From: an uncultured bacterium
Lineage (GTDB): Bacteria; Actinomycetota; Coriobacteriia; Coriobacteriales; Coriobacteriaceae
NCBI GenBank assembly: GCA_905215525.1
Contig: CAJMQJ010000011.1
Location: 1-64,000 of the forward strand
Length of the DNA stretch: 64,000 nucleotides
Reading direction: 5' to 3'
A model generated the notes under the pieces. That model did no database searches. It saw only the letters and a list, made by a program, of their open reading frames with translations, and was not told where the DNA came from. Position numbers and translations under genes: made by a program. Shown piece by piece: positions 8,622-17,733 of this stretch (the first letter of the stretch is position 1; each line of letters opens with the position of its first letter).

Positions 8622-10058
8622 ATGAATCAGGTGGAGCAGAGCGTCGCTGAGTATGTCGACGAGGTCTGGGAGGATGTCGTCGCCGATATTGAGCAGCTGG
8701 TGAGTTATCCGTCCGTGGCAGTTTCTGCCGATGCGGAGCCCGGCGCGCCGTTTGGCCGCCCGGTCCGTGACGCGCTCGATTGCGCGCTCGGCATTGCGCA
8801 AAAGCTCGGCTACCAGACGAGCGACGACGAGGGCTATGTGGGCATTGCCGATATCCCGGGCCGCGGCGACAAGCAGCTCGCGACCATTTGCCATGTGGAC
8901 GTGGTGCCCGCCGGCCCCGGCTGGAACACCGACCCGTTTGCGATGGAGCGTCGCGAGGGCTGGCTGCTTGGCCGCGGCGTTATCGACGACAAGGGTCCTG
9001 CCGTGCTGTCACTCTACGCCGGTGCCTATCTGCTCAAGCACGGTATTACCCCACGCTACACCTTCCGCGCGCTGCTGGGCTGCGATGAGGAAGTGGGCAT
9101 GTCCGACGTTCACCATTATCTGGAGAACCACGCGAACCCCGACTTTCTGTTTACGCCCGATGCCGAGTTCCCGGTCTGCAATGCCGAGAAGGGTCAGTTT
9201 GGGGCGACGTTTGTGAGCTCCAAGATCGACGGCGGGCGCATCGTGTCGTGGAGTGGTGCCGAGGCGAGCAACGCCATTCCGTCGCAGTCTATTTGCGAGC
9301 TTGCGATTGCCGCCGATGAGCTGCCTGCCCCGGTCGAGAACGCTGACCGCCTGGAGATCACAGCACTCGATAACGGGCATGCGCAGATTTTCGCCCACGG
9401 TATTGGTGGCCATGCTTCAATGCCCGAGGGCACTATCAATGCCGTCGGTCTGATCGTGGCGTATCTGCGCGAGGCCGAGGACACGTTTGGCGCCCGTGAC
9501 GAGCGCTTGCTGACGCCTGCCGAGCACGAGTTCGTCAAATTCTTGGCCTTTGTGCACGCGGATGCCTATGGTCGCGGCTTGGGAATCGATGCGACGAACG
9601 CGGCGTTTGGCCCGCTCACGTGCAACCCCGGCGTCATCCGCGTGGTGGATGGCCACATTGAGCAGGTCATTGACGTGCGTTTCCCCGACAGCACGAGTGC
9701 CGATACCATCCGCGAGCAGCTCGAGCCGCTCGTGGGCCGCTTTGGCGTGACGTGCCGTGTGGGTCGTGCCAAGGTGCCGTTCTCGGTCTCTGCCGACGAT
9801 CCGGCCGTGAAGGCGCTTATCGATACCTATAACGAGTTTACGGGCAAGCATGCTGAGCCCTTTGCCATGGGCGGCGGCACGTACGCGCGCAACTTTGCCC
9901 GCGCCGTGTCGTTTGGCCCCGAGGAGACCGGCCTGGAGCTGCCCGCGTGGGGCGGCCAGATGCACGGCCCCAACGAGTGCGCCAACGAGGAACAGCTCAA
10001 GCAGGCGCTCAAGATTTATATCGTGGCGATCCTCCGTTTGAATGAATTAGAGCTTTAA
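8622..10058 (+). CDS. M20-family metallopeptidase (PepV/Sapep-type dipeptidase)
   Basis: The 478-residue zinc dipeptidase shows the M20 metal motifs in order: CHVDVVPAGPGWNTDPF (His and downstream Asp), GRGVIDDKGP (bridging Asp), GCDEEVGMSD (catalytic Glu and metal Glu) and PDAEFPVCNAEKG, a pattern typical of the PepV/Sapep branch with its inserted lid domain. It probably hydrolyses short peptides in the cytosol. The start has AAGGAGG at 8609-8615. The terminator-like palindrome at 10080 follows. Confidence 0.92.
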   Translation: MNQVEQSVAEYVDEVWEDVVADIEQLVSYPSVAVSADAEPGAPFGRPVRDALDCALGIAQKLGYQTSDDEGYVGIADIPGRGDKQLATICHVDVVPAGPGWNTDPFAMERREGWLLGRGVIDDKGPAVLSLYAGAYLLKHGITPRYTFRALLGCDEEVGMSDVHHYLENHANPDFLFTPDAEFPVCNAEKGQFGATFVSSKIDGGRIVSWSGAEASNAIPSQSICELAIAADELPAPVENADRLEITALDNGHAQIFAHGIGGHASMPEGTINAVGLIVAYLREAEDTFGARDERLLTPAEHEFVKFLAFVHADAYGRGLGIDATNAAFGPLTCNPGVIRVVDGHIEQVIDVRFPDSTSADTIREQLEPLVGRFGVTCRVGRAKVPFSVSADDPAVKALIDTYNEFTGKHAEPFAMGGGTYARNFARAVSFGPEETGLELPAWGGQMHGPNECANEEQLKQALKIYIVAILRLNELEL

Positions 10059-10079
10059 GGTTTCGCGGTTTCCCAATCT

Positions 10080-10155
10080 AAGTTGCGGTGGAATAGTTCC
10101 TAAAATGGGCCATTTGATGGCCAAGCAGGAACTATTTCACCGCAACTTTGTTTTT
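10080..10155 (+). terminator. Palindromic terminator with REP-like features, downstream of the M20 gene
   Basis: A 22-nt arm (10080-10101) pairs with 10127-10148 at nearly every position, with an inner GGCCAT/ATGGCC stem. TTTGTTTTTATT follows, fitting intrinsic termination. The outer arm (AGTTGCGGTGGAATAG) resembles the repeats at 3135 and 6676. Confidence 0.75.
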
Positions 10156-10351
10156 ATTGGTGTAAAAGGTGCGCCATGCTTGGGTGGGGATTGTTATCCG
10201 TTTGTAAAGGCTGGACAGAGCTTGCGGTAAGGGTCTATCAGATGCCCGTAAAAAACCGCAGTTGGCGCGGGCGCTGCCCGGTCGGGGCCGTATCTTTCCA
10301 AACAGCAAAGCGGGCAGGGTGCCCGCGAGTCGCATGTATGAAAGGAAGATC

Positions 10352-11290
10352 ATGCTCGATCAGGCTTATTCTCGTCGTCAGTTCCTCGGCCTCGCTGGTG
10401 GTCTTGCCAGCATCGTCGGTCTCGGTCTCGTTGGTTGCGGCGGCTCCAACGCCGCCAACACCGCTGCTGAGGGCAGCGCCGCTGCTGCCGAGTCCGTCTC
10501 GGGCGAGGTGACCTACGACGGCGCTTCCTCGTTCCAGACTCTCGTCGAGACTGCTGCCGAGAAGTTCATGGATGCCAACCCGGACGTCTCCGTCTCTGGC
10601 TCGGGTAACGGTTCGGGCAAGGGCCTGACCGCTGTCGCCGCCGGCACCGTCACTATCGGTAACTCCGACGTCTTCGCCGAGACCAAGCTCGAGGCCGACC
10701 AGGTCAAGAACCTCGTCGACCACGAGGTCGCCGTCGTGGGCATGGGCCCCGTCGTCTCCAAGAACGTCAAGGTCGACGACCTGTCCCTCGAGCAGCTCAA
10801 GGGTATCTTCTCCGGCCAGATCACCAACTGGAAGGAGGTCGGCGGCGACGACGCCAAGATCGTCGTTCTCAACCGCAAGGCCGGCTCCGGCACCCGCGCC
10901 ACCTTCGAGGCCGCCGTCTTTGGCGACGAGGCCGTCGACTTTAAGGGCGACGCCGAGCTCGACAAGTCCGGCGATGTCCAGACTCAGATGGGCAGCACCG
11001 ACAATGCCATCTCCTACCTCGACTTCTCGCACTTCGACGACTCCAAGTTCAACGCCATCAAGGTCGAGGGCGTGGAGCCCAAGAGCGCAAACGTCACCGA
11101 CGACTCCTTCAAGATCTGGGCGACCGAGCACATGTACTGCTCCAAGGACGCCGACGAGGCCACCAAGGCCTTCCTGGAGTTCATGCTTTCCGACGACGTC
11201 CAGGGCAAGCTCGTCGAGGAGCAGGGCTTTATCCCCGTCTCTGCTATGAAGGTCGTCAAGGACGCCAGCGGCAAGGTCTCCGCTAAATAA
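10352..11290 (+). CDS. pstS: Phosphate ABC transporter substrate-binding lipoprotein
   Basis: The 312-residue protein begins with a Tat-type signal (SRRQFLG) followed by a hydrophobic stretch and the lipobox LVGC, so it is probably exported folded and anchored as a lipoprotein. The mature part has the PstS phosphate-binding patterns GASSFQTL, GSGNGSGKG and RKAGSGTR. I chose ATG 10352 (AAAGGAAG upstream) over upstream in-frame codons within the leader. It heads pstSCAB. The leader holds a GC hairpin at 10310-10326 but no Pho box I can certify. Confidence 0.95.
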   Translation: MLDQAYSRRQFLGLAGGLASIVGLGLVGCGGSNAANTAAEGSAAAAESVSGEVTYDGASSFQTLVETAAEKFMDANPDVSVSGSGNGSGKGLTAVAAGTVTIGNSDVFAETKLEADQVKNLVDHEVAVVGMGPVVSKNVKVDDLSLEQLKGIFSGQITNWKEVGGDDAKIVVLNRKAGSGTRATFEAAVFGDEAVDFKGDAELDKSGDVQTQMGSTDNAISYLDFSHFDDSKFNAIKVEGVEPKSANVTDDSFKIWATEHMYCSKDADEATKAFLEFMLSDDVQGKLVEEQGFIPVSAMKVVKDASGKVSAK

Positions 11291-11314
11291 GTAATCGCCC
11301 CGGAAAGGTTTGCA

Positions 11315-12223
11315 ATGGCAAAACAGCTGCCAAAGCGCGACCTTGAGAACGTGGGCCTGGGCGTCACGGGCGCGTGCGTAGCGCTCGTGACGCTTGTCGT
11401 TGCCGCGCTCATCTTTATGGTCGCCCAAAAGGGCCTCTCGGCTTTTCTCAAGGACGGCGTTTCGGTCGTCGAGTTCTTCACCGGCACCAAGTGGGACCTG
11501 GCCAACACAGCCGAAAACGGCCTGCCCTACACCGGCGCCCTGCCCCTGATCGTCACCTCGTTTGCGGTCATGGTGCTCTCCACGCTCATCGCGCTGCCCA
11601 TCGCCATCGGCTCTGCCATCTTTGCGGTCGAGATCCAGCCTAAGTTTGGCTCCAAGGTCTTTCAGCCGCTTATTGAGCTTTTGACCGGCATTCCCTCGGT
11701 CGTCTTTGGCCTGATCGGTTTTCACGTGGTCGTCGGCCTTATGAAGAGCGTTTTCCACGTGAGCACGGGTCTGGGTATCTTGCCCGGCGCTATCGTGCTG
11801 GCAGTCATGATTCTGCCGACGATGACCACGCTTTCGGTCGATGGCCTGCGCGCCGTGCCCGATAGCTACCGCCAGGGTTCGCTCGCGCTGGGCTACACCC
11901 GCTGGCAGACCATCTGGCACGTGGTGCTCAAGTCCGCCATGCCCTCGCTCATGACCGCAGTCATCCTTGGCATGACCCGCGCCTTTGGCGAGACGCTCGC
12001 CGTGCGCATGGTCATTGGCGGCATCGAGGCCATGCCGACGTCGCTGCTGTCGCCGGCGTCTACCATCACCACCACGCTCACCACGTCCATGGCGGTCTAT
12101 GCCGAGGGCTCGGCCCAGGACGACATCCTGTGGGCGCTCGGCCTGCTGCTGATGGGCATGAGCCTCATCTTTATCCTGATCATCCATCTCATTGGCCGCA
12201 AGGGGGCGAAGGCTCGTGGCTAG
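11315..12223 (+). CDS. pstC: Phosphate ABC transporter permease PstC
   Basis: The 302-residue inner-membrane permease has about six transmembrane helices and the cytoplasmic EAA-type loop (GLRAVPDSYRQGSLALGYTRWQTIWHVVLKSA) that docks on PstB. It forms the channel with PstA. The start codon lies 25 nt after pstS with AAAGG upstream, and its stop overlaps the proposed GTG start of pstA. Confidence 0.95.
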   Translation: MAKQLPKRDLENVGLGVTGACVALVTLVVAALIFMVAQKGLSAFLKDGVSVVEFFTGTKWDLANTAENGLPYTGALPLIVTSFAVMVLSTLIALPIAIGSAIFAVEIQPKFGSKVFQPLIELLTGIPSVVFGLIGFHVVVGLMKSVFHVSTGLGILPGAIVLAVMILPTMTTLSVDGLRAVPDSYRQGSLALGYTRWQTIWHVVLKSAMPSLMTAVILGMTRAFGETLAVRMVIGGIEAMPTSLLSPASTITTTLTTSMAVYAEGSAQDDILWALGLLLMGMSLIFILIIHLIGRKGAKARG

Positions 12224-13142
12224 CACGCGCATCCATATCGACGAGGCGAGACTCGGGCGTGTCCAAAGGCAAGACCGTATCGCCACGGGCGTGCTGACGG
12301 CGATTGTCGCCATCGTCATGCTTATCGTCGTCTCCATGGTGGCCTACATCCTGTTCGAGGGTATCTCGACGCTGTTCCAGCCGGGCTTTCTCACGCAGCC
12401 CGCACGCGCCAACGGAACGCAGGGCGGCGTGCTCTACCAGCTGTTCGACTCGTTCTATCTGCTGCTGATTACCCTGATCATCTCGGTGCCCATCAGCCTG
12501 GGCGGCGCGGTCTTCCTAGTTGAATACGCGCCCGACGGTCCCATTCGCGACATCGCCTCGACCGCCATCGAGACGTTGTCTTCGCTGCCCTCCATCGTCG
12601 TCGGCATGTTCGGCTTTCTGGTGTTCTCGGTGCAGCTGGGCTGGAAGTACTCCATCATCTCCGGCGCCGTCGCGCTCACCATGTTCAACATCCCCATCCT
12701 GGTGCGCGTGATTCAGCAGGCGCTCGAGGACGTGCCGCAGGCCCAGCGCGATGCGTGCCTGGCCATGGGCCTCACTCGCTGGGAGGCCACACTGCACATC
12801 CTGATTCCCGAGGCCATGCCCGCCATCGTGACCGGCATCGTGCTTTCGGCCGGCCGCGTGTTTGGCGAGGCCGCGGCGCTGCTCTTTACCTCGGGCATGA
12901 GCTCGCCGGTCCGCCTCAACTTCTTGAGCTTTAACCTGTCGAGCCCCACCTGCGCCTGGAACGTGTTCCGTCCCGGCGAGTCGCTGGCCGTGCACATCTA
13001 CAAGATCTATGGCGAGGGCAGCCCCGAGGCCCAGCAGATCGTCTGGGGCACCGCGGCACTGCTGATGATTTGCGTGCTGCTGTTTAACGTAGTCGCCCGT
13101 ATCGTGGGCAAGCAACTGGCAAGGAAGATGACGGCCGAATGA
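12216..13142 (+). CDS. pstA: Phosphate ABC transporter permease PstA
   Basis: A 308-residue permease with about six membrane helices and an EAA loop (EDVPQAQRDACLAMGLTRWEATLHILIPEAMP). I place the start at GTG 12216, which has AAGGGGG and GAAGG upstream and overlaps the pstC stop (GTGGCTAG); a TTG at 12192 is also in frame. It overlaps pstB by 4 nt (ATGA), showing translational coupling through the operon. Confidence 0.94.
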   Translation: MASTRIHIDEARLGRVQRQDRIATGVLTAIVAIVMLIVVSMVAYILFEGISTLFQPGFLTQPARANGTQGGVLYQLFDSFYLLLITLIISVPISLGGAVFLVEYAPDGPIRDIASTAIETLSSLPSIVVGMFGFLVFSVQLGWKYSIISGAVALTMFNIPILVRVIQQALEDVPQAQRDACLAMGLTRWEATLHILIPEAMPAIVTGIVLSAGRVFGEAAALLFTSGMSSPVRLNFLSFNLSSPTCAWNVFRPGESLAVHIYKIYGEGSPEAQQIVWGTAALLMICVLLFNVVARIVGKQLARKMTAE

Positions 13143-14014
13143 GCGATATGAATGCAACGCCCGCAACCGAGGCGGCCACGTCCGACACCCCCCAGGACTT
13201 TCTGTCGAGCGTGGGGGAGAGCGAGAGGCGCGTGCGCGTGAGCGGCAAGGCCGTGAGCGACGAGGTCGTGCTCTCCGCCAAGGACGTCAACGTGTACTAT
13301 GGCGACCACCATGCGCTGCACAATACGTCGCTCGACTTCCACAAGGGTGAGATCACGGCGCTCATCGGGCCTTCGGGCTGCGGCAAGTCGACCTTCTTGC
13401 GTAGCCTCAACCTGATGAATCGCGAGATTCGCCGCTGTCGCGTGGAGGGCGAGATCAACTACCGCGGGCGCAACGTGAACACCAAGACCGAGAACACCTA
13501 CGAGCTGCGTCGGTCCATTGGCATGGTGTTTCAGCAGCCCAATCCTTTCCGCAAGTCCATTCGCGACAACATCACGTTTGCGCCCAAGCGCCACGGCATC
13601 ACCGACCGCGACGAGCTCGGCCGCATGGTCGAGGAGAGCTTGCGCGGTGCGGCGCTGTGGGACGAGGTCAAGGACAAGCTGGACAAGAGCGCCTACGCGC
13701 TTTCGGGCGGCCAGCAGCAGCGTTTGTGCATCGCGCGCACGCTCGCGCTCAACCCCGACGTGATTCTGTTCGACGAGCCCTGCTCGGCGCTCGACCCCAT
13801 CTCGACGCTGGCGATCGAGGACCTTATGTCGTCGCTTGTGCCCGAGCGTGCCATCGTCATCGTGACACACAACATGGAGCAGGCGTCGCGTGTGTCCAAC
13901 CGCACGGCGTTCTTCTACATGGGCGATATGGTCGAGTACGACGAGACCGACGAGATTTTCCAACGGCCCAAGGATAAGCGGCTGAATGATTACCTCACCG
14001 GCATGTTCTCCTAG
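13139..14014 (+). CDS. pstB: Phosphate ABC transporter ATPase PstB
   Basis: The 291-residue ATPase has Walker A GPSGCGKST (about 77-85), signature LSGGQQQRLCIA, Walker B VILFDEP and the usual H-loop VTHNM. It carries about 40 extra hydrophilic N-terminal residues compared with the common 250-residue PstB; an in-frame ATG at 13148 is possible, but the ATGA overlap with pstA favours 13139. No phoU or two-component system follows, unlike many pst operons. Confidence 0.95.
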   Translation: MSDMNATPATEAATSDTPQDFLSSVGESERRVRVSGKAVSDEVVLSAKDVNVYYGDHHALHNTSLDFHKGEITALIGPSGCGKSTFLRSLNLMNREIRRCRVEGEINYRGRNVNTKTENTYELRRSIGMVFQQPNPFRKSIRDNITFAPKRHGITDRDELGRMVEESLRGAALWDEVKDKLDKSAYALSGGQQQRLCIARTLALNPDVILFDEPCSALDPISTLAIEDLMSSLVPERAIVIVTHNMEQASRVSNRTAFFYMGDMVEYDETDEIFQRPKDKRLNDYLTGMFS

Positions 14015-14070
14015 TCCGGGACATGCTTGAGGCCCGCGGCGGCCACGGTCGCCACGGGACTGATTGGAGA

Positions 14071-14108
14071 GGCGGGTCATCTCTTTTGCGAGATGGCCCG
14101 CCTTTTTG
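14071..14108 (+). terminator. Terminator of the pst operon
   Basis: GGCGGGTCATCTC (14071-14083) pairs with GAGATGGCCCGCC (14090-14102), with one mismatch, followed by TTTTT. Confidence 0.9.
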
Positions 14109-14124
14109 CTCTGCGACCGAAACG

Positions 14125-14160
14125 ACCACCACAAAGGGGACAGGCACCTTCGTGGTGGTT
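14125..14160 (+). repeat. REP-like palindrome, arm family 2 (ACCACCACAAAG)
   Basis: Arms ACCACCACAAAG and CTTCGTGGTGGT enclose a loop with the GGGGACAGGCACC core on the plus strand. It sits between the pst terminator and the ABC-F gene. Confidence 0.85.
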
Positions 14161-14219
14161 TGGGGTGGGGCTCGCTGCTATCATGGACAACGTTGAATTT
14201 CTACGAAGGAGCAGGGCAT

Positions 14220-16079
14220 ATGGCGATTCTTTTGGGATGCGATTCCGTCAGCCTAGAGTTTCCCACCAAGCATATTTTCGATAGCGTGACGCTCGGCGTG
14301 GGCGAGGGCGACCGCATTGGTATTGTCGGTAAAAACGGCGACGGCAAGTCGACGCTGCTGAGCGTGCTCGCCGGCACGTTGGAGCCCGACGACGGCCGCG
14401 TGACGCACCGCCGCGGCACGACGATCGGTCTGCTCGGCCAAAAGGACAATCTGGTCGATACCGACACCGTGCATCATGCCGTCGTGGGCGACACGCCCGA
14501 GTATGAGTGGGCGTCGAGTCCGCGTACGCGCCAGATTCTGGCCGGCCTTATTAGCGATGTGCCCTGGGAGGGCACGGTGGGCGAGCTTTCGGGCGGCCAG
14601 CGCCGTCGCGTGGACCTCGCGCGCCTGCTGATTGGCGACTACGACGTGCTTATGCTCGACGAGCCCACCAACCACCTGGACATGCGCACCATCAACTGGC
14701 TCGCGCGTCACTTAAAGGCCCGTTGGCAGCGCGGTCAGGGCGCCATGCTCGTGGTCACGCACGACCGCTGGTTCTTGGACGAGGTCTGCACCAGTATGTG
14801 GGAGGTCCATGACGGCCAGGTCGATCCCTTCGAGGGCGGCTATTCGGCATACATCCTGCAGCGCGTAGAGCGCGACCGCATGGCCGCGGTTACCGAGGAG
14901 CGCCGTCGCAACATGGCGCGCAAGGAGCTCGCGTGGCTAAGCCGCGGCGCCCAGGCGCGCTCCACCAAGCCCAAGTTTCGCGTGGATGCCGCTCGCGAGC
15001 TCATCGCCGACGTACCGCCCGTGCGCGACGAGCTGGAGCTCAAGCGCCTCGCCGTGAGCCGCCTGGGCAAGCAGGTTATCGATGTGGTCGACGTGGACGC
15101 CGGCTATGCGGATACCGATGGCGCGCCCAAGCAGGTGCTCACCGATGTGACCTGGCTCATCGGCGCGGGCGACCGTTATGGTCTTTTGGGCGAGAACGGC
15201 GCCGGCAAGTCGACGCTGCTCGATGTGATTCAGGGCAAGATTGCGCCCACGCGCGGCCGTGTGAAGATTGGCCAGACAGTGCGCTTCGGCGTGCTGTCGC
15301 AGCAGCTCGAGGAGCTCGAACCCTACATGGGCGACACGATTCGCGAGGTGCTCAGCAACTATAAAAAGTACTACGTCATCGACGGCAAGGAGACTTCACC
15401 CGAGAAGCTCTGCGAGCGTCTGGGCTTTACGACGCAGCAGCTCTGGAGCCGCATCGGCGATCTTTCGGGCGGCCAGCGCCGTCGCCTGTCGCTGCTGCTG
15501 ACGATCCTGGACGAGCCCAACGTGCTCATCCTGGACGAGCCCGGCAACGACCTGGATACCGACATGCTGGCGATTGTCGAGGACTTGCTGGACGGCTGGC
15601 CCGGCACGCTGATTCTGGTGACGCACGACCGCTTTTTGATGGAGCGCGTGACCGACCAGCAGTGGGCGCTGCTCGACGGCCACCTGACGCATATGCCCGG
15701 CGGCGTCGACCAGTACCTGCGCCTGTGCAACGCCACCGCCGAGGGCGAGCCCGTGGGTGCACCGAGCGCCAAGACCGGTACGTTCGACACCGGTGCCGCG
15801 GCGGCTGCGGCCGAAAAGCCCAAGTCGAGCGGTCAGCCCAACGGCCTTTCCAATGCCGAGCGCCAAAAGCTCCGTCGTGAGGTGAGCTCGCTCGAGCGCA
15901 AGATGGAAACGCAGCGCGCTCGCGTGGAGGAGGCCGAGGCCGCCATGGCCCAGGTCGATCCCACCAACTACACGGCGCTGGGCGAGCAGCAGGCAAAGAT
16001 CGACGAGGCCCACGCCGCCATGGACGAGCTGGAGATGGCGTGGCTCGAGGCGAGCGAGAAGCTCGAGGGCGAGGAGTAG
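14220..16079 (+). CDS. ABC-F family ATPase (Uup-like)
   Basis: The 619-residue soluble protein has two ABC domains and no membrane segment: Walker A GKNGDGKST and GENGAGKST, signatures LSGGQRRR in both halves, and Walker B MLDEPTNHLD and ILDEPGNDLD. A C-terminal charged coiled coil (about 540-619) follows a Gly/Ala/Pro linker, as in Uup. ABC-F proteins act on ribosomes or DNA-associated processes; antibiotic resistance is not implied. ATG 14220 has GAAGGAG upstream; an open frame from 14064 crosses a palindromic repeat and was rejected. The next gene starts six nt after the stop. Confidence 0.93.
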   Translation: MAILLGCDSVSLEFPTKHIFDSVTLGVGEGDRIGIVGKNGDGKSTLLSVLAGTLEPDDGRVTHRRGTTIGLLGQKDNLVDTDTVHHAVVGDTPEYEWASSPRTRQILAGLISDVPWEGTVGELSGGQRRRVDLARLLIGDYDVLMLDEPTNHLDMRTINWLARHLKARWQRGQGAMLVVTHDRWFLDEVCTSMWEVHDGQVDPFEGGYSAYILQRVERDRMAAVTEERRRNMARKELAWLSRGAQARSTKPKFRVDAARELIADVPPVRDELELKRLAVSRLGKQVIDVVDVDAGYADTDGAPKQVLTDVTWLIGAGDRYGLLGENGAGKSTLLDVIQGKIAPTRGRVKIGQTVRFGVLSQQLEELEPYMGDTIREVLSNYKKYYVIDGKETSPEKLCERLGFTTQQLWSRIGDLSGGQRRRLSLLLTILDEPNVLILDEPGNDLDTDMLAIVEDLLDGWPGTLILVTHDRFLMERVTDQQWALLDGHLTHMPGGVDQYLRLCNATAEGEPVGAPSAKTGTFDTGAAAAAAEKPKSSGQPNGLSNAERQKLRREVSSLERKMETQRARVEEAEAAMAQVDPTNYTALGEQQAKIDEAHAAMDELEMAWLEASEKLEGEE

Positions 16080-16085
16080 GCGAGG

Positions 16086-16856
16086 ATGATCAAGGCCGCG
16101 TTTTTTGATATCGACGGCACGCTGCTGAGCTTTGAGACGCACCGGATTCCGGCGTCGGCGCAGCAGGTGCTCGACAGCTTTCACGAGCAGGGGATTGCGT
16201 GCGTCATTGCCACGGGTCGCCCGACCTACCAGATGCCCGATTGGCTGTTCGATCTTGGTTGGGATGCGTACATTACGCTTTCGGGCCAGCACTGTTTTGA
16301 TGCCGAGGGCGTTTACCGTAGCTGCCCGATCGATCCGGACGACGTTGCGGTGATTGTGGACCAGGTGGCCGAGGGGCGCTACGACTCGCTGTGCATGCAG
16401 GGCGAGAACTCGTTTGTGAACCGCCTGTCCGAGCGCGTGGTGACGGCCGGCAGCAACGCGGGAATTGTCTACCACGAGGAGCCGTTTGAGCACGCCTTTG
16501 ACGCGCCGGTCTACCAGTTTTGCGCCTTTGTGGATCCGGCCGACGAGCATATCGTGACCGACGCCGTGTCGCATTCGCTCACCACGCGCTGGTGCGACCT
16601 GTTCTGCGACATTATTCCCGCTAACGGCGGCAAGGACCTGGGTGTGGCAGCGACGCTGGAGCGCTTGGGCATCGACGCGAGCGAGGCGATCGCCTTTGGC
16701 GACGGCGAGAACGACCTGTCGATGTTCTCGGCCGTGGGCACAAGTGTGGCAATGGGCAACGCGCAGGCGACCGTGAAGGCCGCAGCGACCTACGTAACGA
16801 CCGCCGTGGATGACGACGGCATCTACAACGCCGCGAAGCACTTTGGCCTCGTGTAG
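16086..16856 (+). CDS. Cof-type HAD-IIB sugar-phosphate phosphatase
   Basis: The 256-residue phosphatase begins MIKAAFFDIDGTLLS (motif I DxDGT), has ATGR as motif II, and GDGENDLSMF as motif IV, with the cap between motifs II and III as in the Cof subfamily. Likely substrates are phosphosugars or pyridoxal phosphate, but none can be assigned. It is in an operon with the ABC-F gene. Confidence 0.9.
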   Translation: MIKAAFFDIDGTLLSFETHRIPASAQQVLDSFHEQGIACVIATGRPTYQMPDWLFDLGWDAYITLSGQHCFDAEGVYRSCPIDPDDVAVIVDQVAEGRYDSLCMQGENSFVNRLSERVVTAGSNAGIVYHEEPFEHAFDAPVYQFCAFVDPADEHIVTDAVSHSLTTRWCDLFCDIIPANGGKDLGVAATLERLGIDASEAIAFGDGENDLSMFSAVGTSVAMGNAQATVKAAATYVTTAVDDDGIYNAAKHFGLV

Positions 16857-16863
16857 CTGCGAC

Positions 16864-16920
16864 CCGGCACTTGGGGACGCTCCTTATCTGCCGGCAGCTG
16901 GGGACACTCCTTGCGGGGCG
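16864..16920 (+). repeat. REP-like palindrome, arm family 3 (CCGGCA), two linked units
   Basis: CCGGCA (16864-16869) pairs with TGCCGG (16889-16894) around GGGGACGCTCCTT, then a second partial unit contains GGGGACACTCCTT. It starts eight nt after the stop codon of the Cof phosphatase. Confidence 0.75.
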
Positions 16921-16959
16921 TTCCCATTTTGTTTTCGTCCCGCACGTTTTGTGAAACGC

Positions 16960-17040
16960 GGCTAACTTTTTGGTCAATGCAGTAAGACATGGTCAACTTT
17001 TGCGGTAAAGTAAGCCAAGGAAAGTATCCAAAGGCTAACT
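16960..17040 (+). promoter_or_regulatory. Leader of the DtxR-type regulator with repeated GGCTAACT
   Basis: GGCTAACT occurs at 16960-16967 and 17033-17040, and GGTCAA occurs twice in between. GGCTAAC resembles the centre of the IdeR/DtxR box, so autoregulation is plausible. Confidence 0.35.
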
Positions 17041-17064
17041 AGAAGCCATCGCGAAAGGCGGCCC

Positions 17065-17454
17065 ATGGCCCTGCGTGAATCTGGAGAAGACTATCTCGAA
17101 TCTATCTATGTGCTCTCGGAACGGCAGGGTACCGTTCGCTCGATTGACGTTGCCGAATACCTTGGCGTAACCAAGGCAAGCGTCTCCAAGGCCATGGCGA
17201 CGCTGGAAAGCAACGGCTATGTCGAAATGGGCAAACGCGACGTGCATCTGACGGAACGCGGTCTTGAGGTTGCCCGTCAAATGTGGGAGCGCCACTGCTT
17301 TTTTGTAGGTCTGCTAGAGGACGCAGGCGTAACGCCCGAGGTTGCCTCGCAAGAGGGCTGTCACATGGAGCACTGCCTGAGCGAGGAGAGTTTCGAGAAG
17401 CTAAGGTCGATGCTGAGGCGGGAAGATGTAGCGGGTCCAAAAACAGAAGCCTAA
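17065..17454 (+). CDS. DtxR/MntR-family metal-dependent repressor
   Basis: The 129-residue regulator has the family's N-terminal winged helix (EDYLESIYVLSERQGTVRSIDVAEYLGVTKASVSKAMATLE) and a dimerisation segment with candidate metal ligands (GLEVARQMWERH, EGCHMEHCLSEE). It lacks the SH3-like third domain, as MntR does. It should sense Mn or Fe. Neighbouring candidates for control are its own promoter and the box before the nitroreductase at 26253. No feo or mnt transporter is adjacent, but a metal exporter operon lies downstream on the other strand. Confidence 0.87.
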   Translation: MALRESGEDYLESIYVLSERQGTVRSIDVAEYLGVTKASVSKAMATLESNGYVEMGKRDVHLTERGLEVARQMWERHCFFVGLLEDAGVTPEVASQEGCHMEHCLSEESFEKLRSMLRREDVAGPKTEA

Positions 17455-17590
17455 CTGACCCACAGTAGCGCGGAGTTCACGCAAAGCGCGAACCAGCGAC
17501 CGGGACCAGCGGCCCTTTCGGCCAAGTCCATTTCAGCAAAGGAACCCCGCCAGCAAGCGATGCCCAAGAACCGCCAGCTGTGTCAATGCA

Positions 17591-17717
17591 GGCCGGGGCC
17601 GGGCTTGGTTTTGAAAACACTCCGCAGCGCGAGGCCCGCCTTTCCGTTGCTCCGCAGGAGCAGGAAAGACGGGCCTCATGCGCGAGGACGTTTTCAAAAC
17701 CAAGCCCGGCCCCGGCC
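17591..17717. repeat. 127-nt giant hairpin between convergent genes
   Basis: Two 55-nt arms (17591-17645 and 17663-17717) pair almost along their full length. The outer 28 nt are identical in complement, then comes an imperfect stretch, then GAGGCCCG and CTTTCC pair again. The 17-nt apex holds its own TGCTCC/GGAGCA hairpin. It lies between the dtxR-type and metal-ATPase genes, which converge. No T-tract makes it a classic terminator. The preceding 130 nt (17455-17590) have small stems such as GGCC/GGCC but no gene. Confidence 0.8.
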
Positions 17718-17733
17718 GGAGGGACCACGAGCG

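Noticed and set aside
10238..12337. 699-codon minus-strand frame opposite pstS and pstC
   Set aside because: His/Asp/Arg-rich antisense translation without domain signals.
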